Translations under genes and position numbers: made by a program
Shown: positions 35,138 through 44,599 of the stretch, piece by piece
How the letters are laid out: every line of letters starts with the position of its first letter
How positions within the stretch are numbered: position 1 is the first letter of the stretch
Notes under the pieces: generated by a model
What the model was told of the DNA's origin: nothing
Seen by the model: the letters and a program-made list of their open reading frames with translations, nothing else
Database searches by the model: none
DNA from: Flammeovirgaceae bacterium UBA2366
GTDB lineage: Bacteria > Bacteroidota > Bacteroidia > Cytophagales > Cyclobacteriaceae
Length of the DNA stretch: 64,000 bases
Direction: 5' to 3'
Assembly (NCBI GenBank): GCA_002344065.1
Contig: DDTK01000014.1
Span: 186,001-250,000, forward strand

Positions 35138-37537
35138 ATGAGGATTCTTATAAAAATCATAATCGGATTGGTGATTGTAGTGCTTGTTCTTGCTATCGGG
35201 GGTTACTTTTACATGCAAACCACCAAGCCACAACTTAACGGAACCTTAACCTTACCTGGCTTAAAGGCTGGGGTTGAAGTTCTGTACGATGACTATGGTG
35301 TGCCGCATATCTACGCACAAAACGATGAAGATGCCTATTATGCACTGGGGTATGTTCATGCACAAGACAGGCTTTTTCAAATGGAGATGCTGAGACGCGC
35401 TGCGGGTGGCCGATTAGCCGAAGTATTGGGCGAGGAGTTGGTGAAAGTCGATAAGTTTTTCAGAACGCTGGGACTGAATCATTTTGCCGAACAACATGCT
35501 GAAAAATTTTTCAACTCCGATACAGCTGCCTTTCAGCGCTTGTCGTTGGCCTATCAAAAAGGTATAAACCAGTTCGTTAAAACCGGAAAAACACCTGTTG
35601 AGTTTACACTGATCGGAATACCCAAAGAAGAATTCACTCCTCAGGATATTTACCTGGCTGTTGGTTTTATGTCGTTTGGGTTTGCCGAAGGTTTTCATGC
35701 CGATCCGGTATTGCAGAAAATAAAAACTGAATGGGGTGAGGAATACCTTAAGGATCTGGCAGTAGAAACACCCGATGATGCTGTGATCATCAAAAATTTT
35801 AACGGCCCCATAAAAACAAAAAGCAACGATCAACTTATAGCCGCAATAAACGATGCACTGGCTACACTACCGGTGCCCCTTTGGCAGGGAAGCAACGGCT
35901 GGGTAGTTTCAGCAGAAAAATCAACAACCGGTGCTCCCCTTCTCGCCAACGATACCCACATTGGGTACGGACAACCTGCTGTTTGGTACGAGGCGCACAT
36001 TGAATATCCGGGGTTTAGTTTTTACGGTCATTACCTGGCCGGTATTCCATTTGGCCTTTTGGGTAATAACCGCTTTTGCGGAGTAGGCCTTACCATGTTT
36101 GAAAACGATGATGTCGATTTCTTTTTGGAAACTGTGAATCCTGAAAATAAAAATCAGGTGAAGTATAAAGAAGCATGGGAAGATCTCACCACCCGCACAG
36201 AACGAATTAAAGTAAGCGGAGCAGATGATGTATTGTTTGAAGTAAAGACAAGTCGCCATGGGCCGATCATTAACGGTATTGTGGAAAATGTACAGGAAGA
36301 AGGCGACCCCGTGGCACTTTCATGGCTTATTTTACAACTGGAGAATTATGCCGTGCAGGCGGCCTGGAAATTAAACCATGCCTCCACGTTTGAACAAGCA
36401 CGTGAAGCGGTATCAATGTTTTCTGCACCGGGGCTCAATGTGATGTATGGCGATACTGATGGCAATATTGCCTGGTGGGCCGCTGCCAAACTGCCCGTTC
36501 GGCCAGCGCACGTACAAAGCAAATTATATTTAGATGGCGCCAGCGGCAACGATGAGTACCTTGGTTTTTATGACTTCTCCAAAAATCCGCAAGCTGTAAA
36601 TCCACCCTGGGGGTTTGTTTATTCGGCCAACAACCAACCCGATTCGGTTGACGGTGTATTGTATCCGGGTTATTACTATCCGAAAAGCCGGGCCGGCAGA
36701 ATTTTTGAATTGCTGTCGCCCGATAAAAAATTTTCAGCAGAGGACATGAAAACTATACAACTGGATGTCGTTTCGCACATGCAGGTTGAAGTTGCAAAAG
36801 AAATAGCAGCTGTATTGAAAACCGCTTCACTTGACGAAACACAGACCGTAATTTTAAACGAACTGCAAAACTGGGATGGCGACCATACGGCTACATCCAT
36901 TGCTCCTGCCATCTATTATAACATGCTTTCGCAGATTGTTTTTTTAGCGATGGAAGATGAATTAGGCTTAACGGCCCTTAAATCGTTGCAGTCTACTTCC
37001 ATACCTAAAAATTCATTTCACACTTTTATCGGAAATGCGGCATCACCCTGGTGGGATGATGTACGGACAAAAGATAAAAAGGAAACAAGGGAAGATATTG
37101 TATTGCGCGCAACCCAAAAAACAGTTGCCCTCCTCCAAAAGAATTGTGGTAAAAAACCCGAACAGTGGACATGGGGAAAAATTCATACACTTACACACAA
37201 GCATGCCTTGAATGAAGCCGGTCTCGGATTTATGTTTAACGCAGGGCCATTTGTGGTAGATGGTGGCAGCGAAGTTTTGAATAACCTTCACTTCAGCCTG
37301 GACACCACTGGATATTTTCCGGTAACGGGCGGTCCGGCTTTGCGTAAGGTAACCGACTTCAGCAACATTGAAAGCGGAGAAACCATTTCACCCTCCGGGC
37401 AAAGCGGTAACGTAATGAGCCCGCACTATAAAGACCAGGCAGAAATGTTTGCTACCGGCAAATACCGGAAAATGCTCATGAACAGGGAAGAGATTGTTGC
37501 GAAACACAAGAATAAGCTGGTGTTGAAGCCAGAATAG
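35138..37537 (+). CDS. Penicillin-acylase-family Ntn hydrolase
   Basis: This 799-residue precursor has an N-terminal signal or membrane anchor (about 5-25). The penicillin G/cephalosporin/AHL acylase family (PF01804) cuts itself before a nucleophile Ser; here the likely site is GSN with Ser252 in LWQGSNGWVVS. The flanking NDTHIGYGQPAVWYE block is standard for the family. Substrates in relatives include beta-lactams and acyl-homoserine lactones; here unknown. It follows the channel gene by 11 bp and may be co-transcribed. Confidence 0.92.
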   Translation: MRILIKIIIGLVIVVLVLAIGGYFYMQTTKPQLNGTLTLPGLKAGVEVLYDDYGVPHIYAQNDEDAYYALGYVHAQDRLFQMEMLRRAAGGRLAEVLGEELVKVDKFFRTLGLNHFAEQHAEKFFNSDTAAFQRLSLAYQKGINQFVKTGKTPVEFTLIGIPKEEFTPQDIYLAVGFMSFGFAEGFHADPVLQKIKTEWGEEYLKDLAVETPDDAVIIKNFNGPIKTKSNDQLIAAINDALATLPVPLWQGSNGWVVSAEKSTTGAPLLANDTHIGYGQPAVWYEAHIEYPGFSFYGHYLAGIPFGLLGNNRFCGVGLTMFENDDVDFFLETVNPENKNQVKYKEAWEDLTTRTERIKVSGADDVLFEVKTSRHGPIINGIVENVQEEGDPVALSWLILQLENYAVQAAWKLNHASTFEQAREAVSMFSAPGLNVMYGDTDGNIAWWAAAKLPVRPAHVQSKLYLDGASGNDEYLGFYDFSKNPQAVNPPWGFVYSANNQPDSVDGVLYPGYYYPKSRAGRIFELLSPDKKFSAEDMKTIQLDVVSHMQVEVAKEIAAVLKTASLDETQTVILNELQNWDGDHTATSIAPAIYYNMLSQIVFLAMEDELGLTALKSLQSTSIPKNSFHTFIGNAASPWWDDVRTKDKKETREDIVLRATQKTVALLQKNCGKKPEQWTWGKIHTLTHKHALNEAGLGFMFNAGPFVVDGGSEVLNNLHFSLDTTGYFPVTGGPALRKVTDFSNIESGETISPSGQSGNVMSPHYKDQAEMFATGKYRKMLMNREEIVAKHKNKLVLKPE

Positions 37538-37635
37538 TTTATGACAAATATCATTTCAAAAAACTGATTGATATTGCCCAATTATACAACAGAACTCCTT
37601 TCTTTACTCATAGACAAAAACGTTTAACTACTACT

Positions 37636-37929
37636 ATGAAAATCAATATTCAGACACTCGATTTTAGTCCCAAACAGGACTTACTGGACCTCGTTAATGA
37701 AAAAGTTGAAAAGCTGGAGCGCTACAGCGACCGCATTGTGGAAAGCCGGGTGGTGCTGCGGGTGGAAAAATCTGATAAACGTGATAACAAAATCTGTGAA
37801 ATCAGGGTGGTCATTCCCGGCAACGATTTATTCGTGAGCAAAAAGTTTGAATCGTTTGAAGAAGGCATTCACAAAGTAACAGATACCCTGCAACGTCAAC
37901 TTAAGGAATGGAAAGAAAAGCAAGGGTAG
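37636..37929 (+). CDS. hpf: Short ribosome hibernation promoting factor (HPF/RaiA-like)
   Basis: This 97-residue protein is a single HPF/RaiA domain (MKINIQTLDFSPKQDLLDLVNEK..) that binds the small ribosomal subunit in stationary phase. It lacks the C-terminal dimerisation extension of long HPF, so it is the short form. A strong terminator follows at 37954, giving a monocistronic unit. Confidence 0.88.
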   Translation: MKINIQTLDFSPKQDLLDLVNEKVEKLERYSDRIVESRVVLRVEKSDKRDNKICEIRVVIPGNDLFVSKKFESFEEGIHKVTDTLQRQLKEWKEKQG

Positions 37930-37953
37930 ATTTAAACTACAATCACATACTAA

Positions 37954-37985
37954 CCCCGGATTTTCAAATTCGGGGTTTTCTTTTT
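37954..37985 (+). terminator. Rho-independent terminator after hpf
   Basis: CCCCGGATTT and AAATTCGGGG pair over 9-10 bp (one G-T wobble), then comes a TTTTCTTTTT tract. It is located 24 bp after the hpf stop codon. Confidence 0.9.
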
Positions 37986-38122
37986 CCGGCCCGGGAGCAT
38001 ATTCGTTTTAGGTATCTTTAAAGATTATCAGATTTCATTTTTCAATGCCCATCACAAAAAGCTGGTCAGGTCTTGCGCATTATTGTACCTTACCCTTATT
38101 CAAAAATAAAATCACCAATTCC

Positions 38123-40537
38123 ATGAAAAAATATCTATACCTGATTCTGTTCCTGTACAGCACTGTGCTTTTTGCGCAGGAAAATTTAACCTATCAGCGG
38201 CCGCCTGAAGAAATTGCCAAACTGGTAGAAGCCCCGCTTACACCGTTCGTAACATTTTCACCTGATAAACAATGGATGATGTTGCTGGAACGTTCCGACT
38301 ACCCTACCATTGAACAACTTTCACGGCCAGAATTACGCATTGCCGGTATGCGCATCAATCCCGACAACTTCGGCCAGAGTCGGGGCAACTATATTATTGG
38401 GGTAAAGGCTAAAAAAGTTGGCGGTGGAGCAGAATTGGAAATCAAAAACCTGCCGGCTAACGCCCTGTTGGGCAGTCCGTCATTTTCACCCGATAGTAAA
38501 AAATTGGCCGTGCTGAATTACAACCCTGATGGCATTGAGCTTTGGGTAATTGACATGGCTACCCTAACGGCATCGAAAGTAACCGACCGGAAAATCAACG
38601 ACACTATGGGTGGATCTTTAGCCTGGCTTTCTGATTCACAACATTTGTTATTCACAGCCGTGCCTGTAAATCTGAAACCATTGCCGTCCAAATCGCGCGT
38701 ACCTACAGGACCCATCATAGAAGAAAATCTTGGAAAGAAAGCGCCTTCACGTACCTACCAGGACCTGATGAAAAATGCTTACGATGAAGCCGCCTTTGAT
38801 TACTACACCTCGTCCGACCTGGTGTTGAAAAATTTAAACGGAACAGAAAAAATCGTAAGTCCATCTGCCATTCATTACAACTTCAGTCCCTCTCCAGATG
38901 GAAAGCTCATTCTTACCGAAACGATTCAACGTCCCTACTCTTACCTTGTTCCTGTTTATAATTTTCCTAAGTATGTAAACGTAATTGACCTGGATGGTAA
39001 ATTAATAAACGATATCGTTGCCATTCCGCTCACCGATTATATACCTACCGGTTTTAATGCCACACAACGCGAACCTCGTGGACACAATTGGCGAAGCGAT
39101 AAACCCGCAACCTTATACTGGGCCCATGCACAGGATGGTGGTGACCCAAAAGTTAAAACTGATATCCGCGATAAAGTGTACACCTGGGACTATCCTTTTA
39201 AAGGTGAACCAAAGGAACTGATCAGTTTACCCTTACGCTATTCACGTATTACATGGGGCAATGATAATGTGGCGTGGGTGTACGAACGCTGGACCAGCGA
39301 TCGTAAAGAACGTGTGTACCAGGTTAACCCAACATCGCTCGCTAAGAAAGTAGTCTTCGACAGAAATTATGAAGACAGCTATAACAATCCAGGTAATGTG
39401 GTTACAGCACCCAATGCATATGGGCGTAACACCATACTCATAAATAAAGACAATACCGTTTTCCTAACCGGTACAGGTTCATCACCACAAGGTGATCTTC
39501 CCTTTCTGGACAAAATGGAACTCACCACAGGAAAGACAACACGGTTGTGGCGTTGCCAGGCTCCGTATTATGAATACGTAGTGAACTTGCTGGACACTAA
39601 AAAAGGAACCTTTGTTACTTCACGTGAATCGAACACTGAAAATCCGAACTACTTTATCAGAACCACTGGCTCAACTAAAACCACACAACTCACAGCCTTT
39701 GCTCATCCTTATCCGCAAATCAAAGATGTTAAAAAACAAGTATTGCAATATAAGCGCAGCGATGGTGTTGAACTAACCGCAAATCTCTATCTGCCGCAAG
39801 GCTATAAAAAAGAAGATGGTCCGTTACCGGGATTGGTGTGGGCTTACCCACGTGAGTTTAAGTCAGCCGATGCAGCCGGCCAGGTGCAGGGTTCACCACA
39901 CACATTTACCCGCCTCAGTTGGGGTGGCCCGATTTATTGGGTAACGCAAGGCTATGCTGTTTTAGATAATGCTTCCATGCCGATTGTTGGTGAGGGTGAC
40001 AAGGAACCTAACGACACCTACATTGAACAATTAGTAGCCAGTGCACGAGCCGTGGTTGACTATGCAGCTTCCTTAGGCGTTCTCGATCCATCGCGCGTGG
40101 GTGTGGGCGGACATTCGTATGGCGCGTTTATGACCGCCAACTTGCTGGCGCACTCCAATATTTTCAAAGCTGGTATTGCGCGTAGCGGTGCCTACAACCG
40201 TACGCTTACTCCTTTTGGTTTCCAGGCGGAGGAACGCACCTATTGGCAGGCACCCGATGTATATTTTCAAATGTCGCCTTTTTCATTTGCTGATAAGATT
40301 AAAGCACCGATCTTATTTACACATGGCGAGGCAGATAACAACTCCGGAACCTTCCCCATTCAGACTGAGCGATTCTACAACGCTATTAAAGGACATGGCG
40401 GAACAGCGCGCTACGTTGTTTTACCTTACGAAAGTCATGGCTATGCGGCTAAAGAAAGTATCCTTCATACGTTGTGGGAAATGAATCGCTGGTTAGAGAC
40501 GTATGTAAAGAATGCCGATAAGCAAGCGAAAAAATAA
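38123..40537 (+). CDS. Secreted S9 prolyl-oligopeptidase-family peptidase
   Basis: This 804-residue enzyme starts at the ATG 38123 with a signal peptide (KKYLYLILFLYSTVLFAQ). An N-terminal beta-propeller of about 480 residues is followed by the S9 catalytic domain. The nucleophile Ser665 is in GGHSYGAFM, the Asp is in HGEADNNSGTFP and the His in YESHGYAAKES. The family removes dipeptides or cleaves short peptides; this one resembles the glutamyl- or acylaminoacyl-type of Bacteroidota. The longer ORF start at 38045 would place the signal inside the protein. Confidence 0.93.
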   Translation: MKKYLYLILFLYSTVLFAQENLTYQRPPEEIAKLVEAPLTPFVTFSPDKQWMMLLERSDYPTIEQLSRPELRIAGMRINPDNFGQSRGNYIIGVKAKKVGGGAELEIKNLPANALLGSPSFSPDSKKLAVLNYNPDGIELWVIDMATLTASKVTDRKINDTMGGSLAWLSDSQHLLFTAVPVNLKPLPSKSRVPTGPIIEENLGKKAPSRTYQDLMKNAYDEAAFDYYTSSDLVLKNLNGTEKIVSPSAIHYNFSPSPDGKLILTETIQRPYSYLVPVYNFPKYVNVIDLDGKLINDIVAIPLTDYIPTGFNATQREPRGHNWRSDKPATLYWAHAQDGGDPKVKTDIRDKVYTWDYPFKGEPKELISLPLRYSRITWGNDNVAWVYERWTSDRKERVYQVNPTSLAKKVVFDRNYEDSYNNPGNVVTAPNAYGRNTILINKDNTVFLTGTGSSPQGDLPFLDKMELTTGKTTRLWRCQAPYYEYVVNLLDTKKGTFVTSRESNTENPNYFIRTTGSTKTTQLTAFAHPYPQIKDVKKQVLQYKRSDGVELTANLYLPQGYKKEDGPLPGLVWAYPREFKSADAAGQVQGSPHTFTRLSWGGPIYWVTQGYAVLDNASMPIVGEGDKEPNDTYIEQLVASARAVVDYAASLGVLDPSRVGVGGHSYGAFMTANLLAHSNIFKAGIARSGAYNRTLTPFGFQAEERTYWQAPDVYFQMSPFSFADKIKAPILFTHGEADNNSGTFPIQTERFYNAIKGHGGTARYVVLPYESHGYAAKESILHTLWEMNRWLETYVKNADKQAKK

Positions 40538-40593
40538 AACTCAGCTTAGGTACTTTTAAAACATAATGAATCCGATCTGCTATCTTGTCAGCC

Positions 40594-41274
40594 ATGACAT
40601 TAGCCGATCGGATTCTTTCTTTTAACAAAAATCTGAAAATCACCTCCAAACTTCCATCAGGTGTGGAAGTATTGAATCCGTTTCAACAGTCAGATACTTT
40701 TCGCTTATGCAAGCAGTTCTACAAAAAATATTATAACGATTCAAATACACGCACCTTAATCATGGGCATTAATCCGGGTCGCTTTGGCGCAGGACTTACA
40801 GGGGTTCCATTTACTGACCCGATTAAACTGGAAGAACGATGCGGCATTCCAAATACGATGCAAAAGAAAGCGGAGCTATCGGCTGATTTCATGTATAAGA
40901 TGTTTGATGCCTTAGGTGGCCCTGAATTTTTTTTTAGCAACTTCTACATCAGTTCGGTTAGTCCGCTGGGTTTTGTAAAGGATGGAAAAAATCTGAATTA
41001 CTACGACATTAAAGAGTTGGAGAAAATGGTTACTGCTTTTGCAGTTGACTCCCTTACTAAACAACTTGATTTTGGATTGAATCGTGAGATATGTTTTTGC
41101 CTGGGTGAGGGAAAAAATTTTAAGTTTCTCAATCACCTGAATGAAAAGTATAAATTCTTCAACACCATTGTACCCCTGCCCCATCCAAGATTTATTATGC
41201 AATACAGAAGAAAACAGCTGACCGAATTTATCAATTTTTATGTGAACCGGTTTCACGTTGGTTTATCGGAATAA
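40594..41274 (+). CDS. SMUG2-type uracil-DNA glycosylase-family protein
   Basis: This 226-residue protein resembles the DUF4918/SMUG2 branch of uracil-DNA glycosylases. GINPGRFGAGLTGVPFTDP holds the water-activating region and HPRFIMQYRRK the leucine-loop-side motif. The predicted role is removal of damaged or deaminated bases. I use the ATG at 40594; a TTG at 40585 also fits. It is a single gene on the plus strand. Confidence 0.85.
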   Translation: MTLADRILSFNKNLKITSKLPSGVEVLNPFQQSDTFRLCKQFYKKYYNDSNTRTLIMGINPGRFGAGLTGVPFTDPIKLEERCGIPNTMQKKAELSADFMYKMFDALGGPEFFFSNFYISSVSPLGFVKDGKNLNYYDIKELEKMVTAFAVDSLTKQLDFGLNREICFCLGEGKNFKFLNHLNEKYKFFNTIVPLPHPRFIMQYRRKQLTEFINFYVNRFHVGLSE

Positions 41275-41373
41275 GCGGTAAACTATCGCTTCTTATTGTT
41301 TTCAAACCCCCATAGTGGATACCTTTGAAACTTACTTTGATTGTAAAGGGTTATATCAACAAATAACATCCAT

Positions 41374-42153
41374 ATGAAAGCTGTTAAAATTCTATTGCTC
41401 TTATTGATCACCGGTATTGGCCTGATATCCTGTTCAGAAGAATCAAAAAATGCACGGCTAGAAATTCGACTCACTGACGCCCCGGGCGACTATGAAGAGG
41501 TTAATATTGACATTCAGGGAGTACAGATACACGCCAACAGCACCGATAATGGAGGCGGGTGGAAATCTTTGGATATAAACCCCGGCATTTACAATCTGCT
41601 GGAATTTACCAATGGACTGGATACGTTGCTGGGTAGCCTTGAACTTCCTGCCGGAAGAGTTTCACAAGTAAGGCTTTTGCTTGGTTCAAATAATACAGTT
41701 AAGATTGATGGTCAGACGGTTTCCCTCACAACCCCCAGCGCTCAACAAAGCGGCCTGAAACTAAACGTTCATACCGAACTGATTGAAGGCATTACGTATA
41801 CCATTCTGCTTGATTTTGATGCTGCACGCTCAATAGTAAAAGCAGGCCACAGCGGCAAATATATTTTGAAACCTGTTATCCGGGCTATAACCGAAGCAAC
41901 CAGTGGAGCCATAAAGGGGCAGATTGCTAACCCGGCTGCCACACCCGCGGTTTATGCCATTATTGCGGACGATACATTGGGAACAACCTTTGCCAATGCG
42001 GAAGGCAAGTTTTTAATCAAGGGGTTACAACCTGGTACCTACACAGTTTCCTTCGCACCGGCAACAGGCTTTGTAATCGAGGATAAAACAGGTGTTTCGG
42101 TAACCCTGGGAAATGTTACTAACCTGGGCGATATCCCTGTTTCAAACGAATAG
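41374..42153 (+). CDS. DUF4382 lipoprotein
   Basis: This 259-residue lipoprotein has a lipobox (GLISC, Cys near 21), a DUF4382 beta-sandwich (ARLEIRLTDAPGDYEEVNIDIQGVQIHA) and a C-terminal carboxypeptidase-regulatory-like module (GTYTVSFAPATGFV). It is exposed on an outer-membrane leaflet, role unknown. It is the last chromosomal gene before the tRNA. Confidence 0.88.
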   Translation: MKAVKILLLLLITGIGLISCSEESKNARLEIRLTDAPGDYEEVNIDIQGVQIHANSTDNGGGWKSLDINPGIYNLLEFTNGLDTLLGSLELPAGRVSQVRLLLGSNNTVKIDGQTVSLTTPSAQQSGLKLNVHTELIEGITYTILLDFDAARSIVKAGHSGKYILKPVIRAITEATSGAIKGQIANPAATPAVYAIIADDTLGTTFANAEGKFLIKGLQPGTYTVSFAPATGFVIEDKTGVSVTLGNVTNLGDIPVSNE

Positions 42154-42167
42154 GCACTTAAGGTAAA

Positions 42168-42198
42168 TTTTTTCCCTACGGGCTAATCCTTATTTTTG
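42168..42198 (+). promoter_or_regulatory. Bacteroidota-type promoter of tRNA-Arg
   Basis: TATTTTTG at 42191-42198 fits the -7 consensus TAnnTTTG exactly. A T-run (42168-42173) at the right distance can serve as a weak -33 element. It lies 26 bp before the tRNA 5' end. Confidence 0.5.
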
Positions 42199-42224
42199 CA
42201 CTCCCGATAACGATTCGGTGATTT

Positions 42225-42299
42225 GGCTCCGTAGTTCAATGGATAGAATATAAGTTTCCGGAACTTAGGATGTAGGTTCGATTCCTACCGGGGCTACCA
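42225..42299 (+). tRNA. tRNA-Arg (anticodon CCG)
   Basis: A full cloverleaf can be drawn. The acceptor is GGCTCCG with CGGGGCT (two G-U pairs), the D stem GTTC/GAAT, the anticodon stem TAAGT/ACTTA with loop TTCCGGA (anticodon CCG) and the T stem GTAGG/CCTAC with TTCGATT. CCA is encoded at 42297-42299. It decodes CGG. The 3' half is also the end of the serine recombinase gene on the other strand and is the probable attachment site of the element. Confidence 0.95.
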
Positions 42300-43866
42300 A
42301 AGCGGACAGATGAGAAAATTTTTCTCTCTGTCCTTTTTTATTGCCTTCTAAGCCTTCTGAAAACGAATGAGTTAGAAGCAATATTGGATTGACCTCATCG
42401 GTTCGATAATGGTCAATTTCGCGATCGTAGGATATACCCTTCGGAAAGAGGAGGTTTTGTATATCCCTCTTCTCTTTGGAGCCACCAGAAAGCCATAAAT
42501 TGACAAGATTTGAAGTGATTTCAAGAGTTTTATTGACGACATCTAATGGGTTCGATAAAATCAAAGACGACTTATCAATTTGTATCATCAATTCAGTCAT
42601 TTCAGTTTTCAGCTTGCTTGAAATCTTCTCGTAGATTTCCCTATCAATTTCGCCATAAGCAAACCGCTCCTCGATCTTATCTATTTTCCCCTTAACCTCT
42701 GTCAGCTTCGTTTTAATCTCTTTACTGTTCACAGCTCCCTTCTCAATGATTTCATCATAGACCTCCAGCAACCTGTCTCTTAGAGCAGGTATATAGTTCT
42801 GATTAGTCTGGAAGAGGGATAGAAGCTCCTGGAATCGAGTATGCAGATGCTTTGCACTCTTGTTACACTTACAACCTATCCTATTGCACTTGTAGTAATA
42901 CAGGTTCTTACTTTTTACAATGTATGCAGTAAAGGGAGTCCCACATTCTGAACAATAGACAAACTGTTTCAGTGGCACATGATCATTTTCCTTTTTGTGT
43001 TTATAGCCAGATAAATTGGCCTTCGACTCTTTAATGACTTCATTGGCAAGGAAGAAATATTTCTCAGATACAATTGGCTCATGATTTCCTTTAACCACTT
43101 GCCCTTCAAGTAACGTGTGAGACAGGAAGCCACAGTAGAATGGATTTCTAAGTATTTCAGAAATTCTTTTTCTGCAAAGTTTTAATCCACGCTTGGAGAG
43201 ATTGTCGGCAATTTCCGTATTAGACAGTTTCTCACGAACTTTCATTTCAAAAGCTTTCCGTATCAACTTTCCTTTCTCATTGATAACGATCTTTTGAACT
43301 CTTGTATCTGATCGGTCATAAGAATACCCTACAGGTGCTCCACCAACCCATTCACCATGCATGAGTTTTTCTTTCATTCCAGCGATGCACTTCTGTCTCC
43401 TTAAATCATTATCATACTGACTGAAAAGGAACAGAATATTCTGTTGTAGCACACCAGAAGGATTACTTGTATCAATTGGCTGAGTAACTGAAATGATAGT
43501 AATTCCCAACTCGCGAAGTTGCCTTGAAAGCCAGATAGCATTTTCCCCAGTGCGGCTGAATCGCTCCAAACTATAAACGACTATGAACGATACTCCCCCT
43601 TTGTAGTTCTTCGCGAAGTTGACCATTCGCTTGAACTCATTTCGTTCATCAGTCTGCGCACTCTCATAAGTTCCGCCAAATCTTCCCTTTACCTGAAGGC
43701 TATTTTTAGTTGCAAATTGTTCACATCCTTTTAACTGTACTTCAAGACTTAAATTTTCAGTTTGTTCTTTACTGGAAACACGTGTGTAGATAATAGCATT
43801 CTTGCTACCGCTCTTGATTTTCTTTTGACCCTTTCCAAAATTCTGAAGAACTGTCAGATTGTCCAT
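42265..43866 (-). CDS. Large serine recombinase (site-specific integrase)
   Basis: This 533-residue recombinase should catalyse insertion and excision of the element. The resolvase domain starts IIYTRVSSKEQ, with catalytic Ser31 after RV. A Recombinase domain follows (VGGAPVGYSYDR..), then a zinc beta-ribbon (FVYCSECGTPF..CNRIGCKC) and a coiled coil (about 415-470). The ATG at 43866 is preferred; a start at 44025 would overlap the next small gene throughout. The last ten residues (VAPVGIEPTS) are encoded inside the tRNA. It lies downstream of the small protein gene, with 62 nt overlap. Confidence 0.95.
   Translation of the reverse strand: MDNLTVLQNFGKGQKKIKSGSKNAIIYTRVSSKEQTENLSLEVQLKGCEQFATKNSLQVKGRFGGTYESAQTDERNEFKRMVNFAKNYKGGVSFIVVYSLERFSRTGENAIWLSRQLRELGITIISVTQPIDTSNPSGVLQQNILFLFSQYDNDLRRQKCIAGMKEKLMHGEWVGGAPVGYSYDRSDTRVQKIVINEKGKLIRKAFEMKVREKLSNTEIADNLSKRGLKLCRKRISEILRNPFYCGFLSHTLLEGQVVKGNHEPIVSEKYFFLANEVIKESKANLSGYKHKKENDHVPLKQFVYCSECGTPFTAYIVKSKNLYYYKCNRIGCKCNKSAKHLHTRFQELLSLFQTNQNYIPALRDRLLEVYDEIIEKGAVNSKEIKTKLTEVKGKIDKIEERFAYGEIDREIYEKISSKLKTEMTELMIQIDKSSLILSNPLDVVNKTLEITSNLVNLWLSGGSKEKRDIQNLLFPKGISYDREIDHYRTDEVNPILLLTHSFSEGLEGNKKGQREKFSHLSALVAPVGIEPTS
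42304..42339 (+). terminator. Rho-independent terminator after tRNA-Arg
   Basis: GGACAGA and CTGTCC-type arms (42304-42333) form a long stem with a one-base bulge, followed by TTTTTT at 42334-42339. It begins 5 bp after the tRNA CCA and lies inside the 3' coding part of the recombinase. Confidence 0.85.
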
Positions 43867-44029
43867 TGCTTTTGTAGTTTTCCTTATGAATAGTAAGCAA
43901 GATATGAGCCAGTCTATCGATCGTATCAATGGCCTTTTCTGCTTCTTCATCACTGAAGTTCTGGAAGCCTTGATACTTCCTAAGTCTTTCCGGAGTCCAC
44001 CGGGAAGCCTTGAATCCAACTGCACTCAT
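43805..44029 (-). CDS. Small protein next to the recombinase, unknown function
   Basis: This 74-residue protein has a basic start (GFKASRWTPERLRKYQGF) and an acidic helical middle (FSDEEAEKAIDTIDRLAHILL), then a Ser-rich tail. Its reading frame overlaps the recombinase start by 62 nt in another frame. The composition looks coding and the position upstream of the recombinase suggests a recombination directionality or accessory role, but this is inference. I recall similar small genes beside serine recombinases in Bacteroidota. Confidence 0.65.
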   Translation of the reverse strand: MSAVGFKASRWTPERLRKYQGFQNFSDEEAEKAIDTIDRLAHILLTIHKENYKSNGQSDSSSEFWKGSKENQER

Positions 44030-44071
44030 CCTGCCGCTCCTTAAATATATACTTCCAACTCGTTTCCAAAA

Positions 44072-44554
44072 CTATTTTTTTCTTTTTCCGACATTATAGA
44101 GGACAGGCCCAAGATTTTCACTGATCTTTTCCAGCGACCTTCCTGCCACATACCCGCCCACACCCAAATCCATTAACGTCCAGATGTGTTCATCAAGAGT
44201 TGTGACCGGAAGATGGAAGTACGGAACAAGGACATAGTTGTTGAAGACTATGAACATGCAAATGCACATTAACACAGGTCGCCAGTTTCGTTGAAGCCAG
44301 CTCTCGCCTTTAGCTTCTGATTCAATAATCTTTGATTTGTTTTCGAGAAGTTTACTTTCGTAATCAATGCAAGCTCCTTCCATGTTCATCAGAAGTTCTT
44401 TGTACTTGAGTTGAAGCTCAAGCTTCTCATCCGACTTGTCAATTTTATCAATCGCATTTCCGATTGAATCAACTGTTTCTTTCACACCAGCACCGAGGAT
44501 TTTTGACAAAAATCCTCCCAAGCCTGGCTTCTTAACAACTTCACTTGCCTCCAT
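44072..44554 (-). CDS. Holin of the GTA/phage 3TM type
   Basis: This 160-residue protein has a helical N-terminal half (SKLLENKSKIIESEAKGESWLQ) and a membrane part. The core SWLQRNWRPVLMCICMFIVFNNYVLVPYF and GVGGYVAGRSLEKI is characteristic of the GTA_holin_3TM family (PF11351). In phages and gene-transfer agents it makes lesions for endolysin release. No endolysin or virion gene is nearby here, so its role in this element is unclear. Confidence 0.82.
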   Translation of the reverse strand: MEASEVVKKPGLGGFLSKILGAGVKETVDSIGNAIDKIDKSDEKLELQLKYKELLMNMEGACIDYESKLLENKSKIIESEAKGESWLQRNWRPVLMCICMFIVFNNYVLVPYFHLPVTTLDEHIWTLMDLGVGGYVAGRSLEKISENLGPVLYNVGKRKK

Positions 44555-44599
44555 GTTTATTTATTTTTAATTGTGTTAGATAAATTTCTCTTAATGATT

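Noticed and set aside
43867..44025. Longer start of the serine recombinase
   Set aside because: The extra 53 codons overlap the small gene 43805-44029 in another frame and have no resolvase-like sequence; the catalytic domain starts shortly after the ATG 43866.
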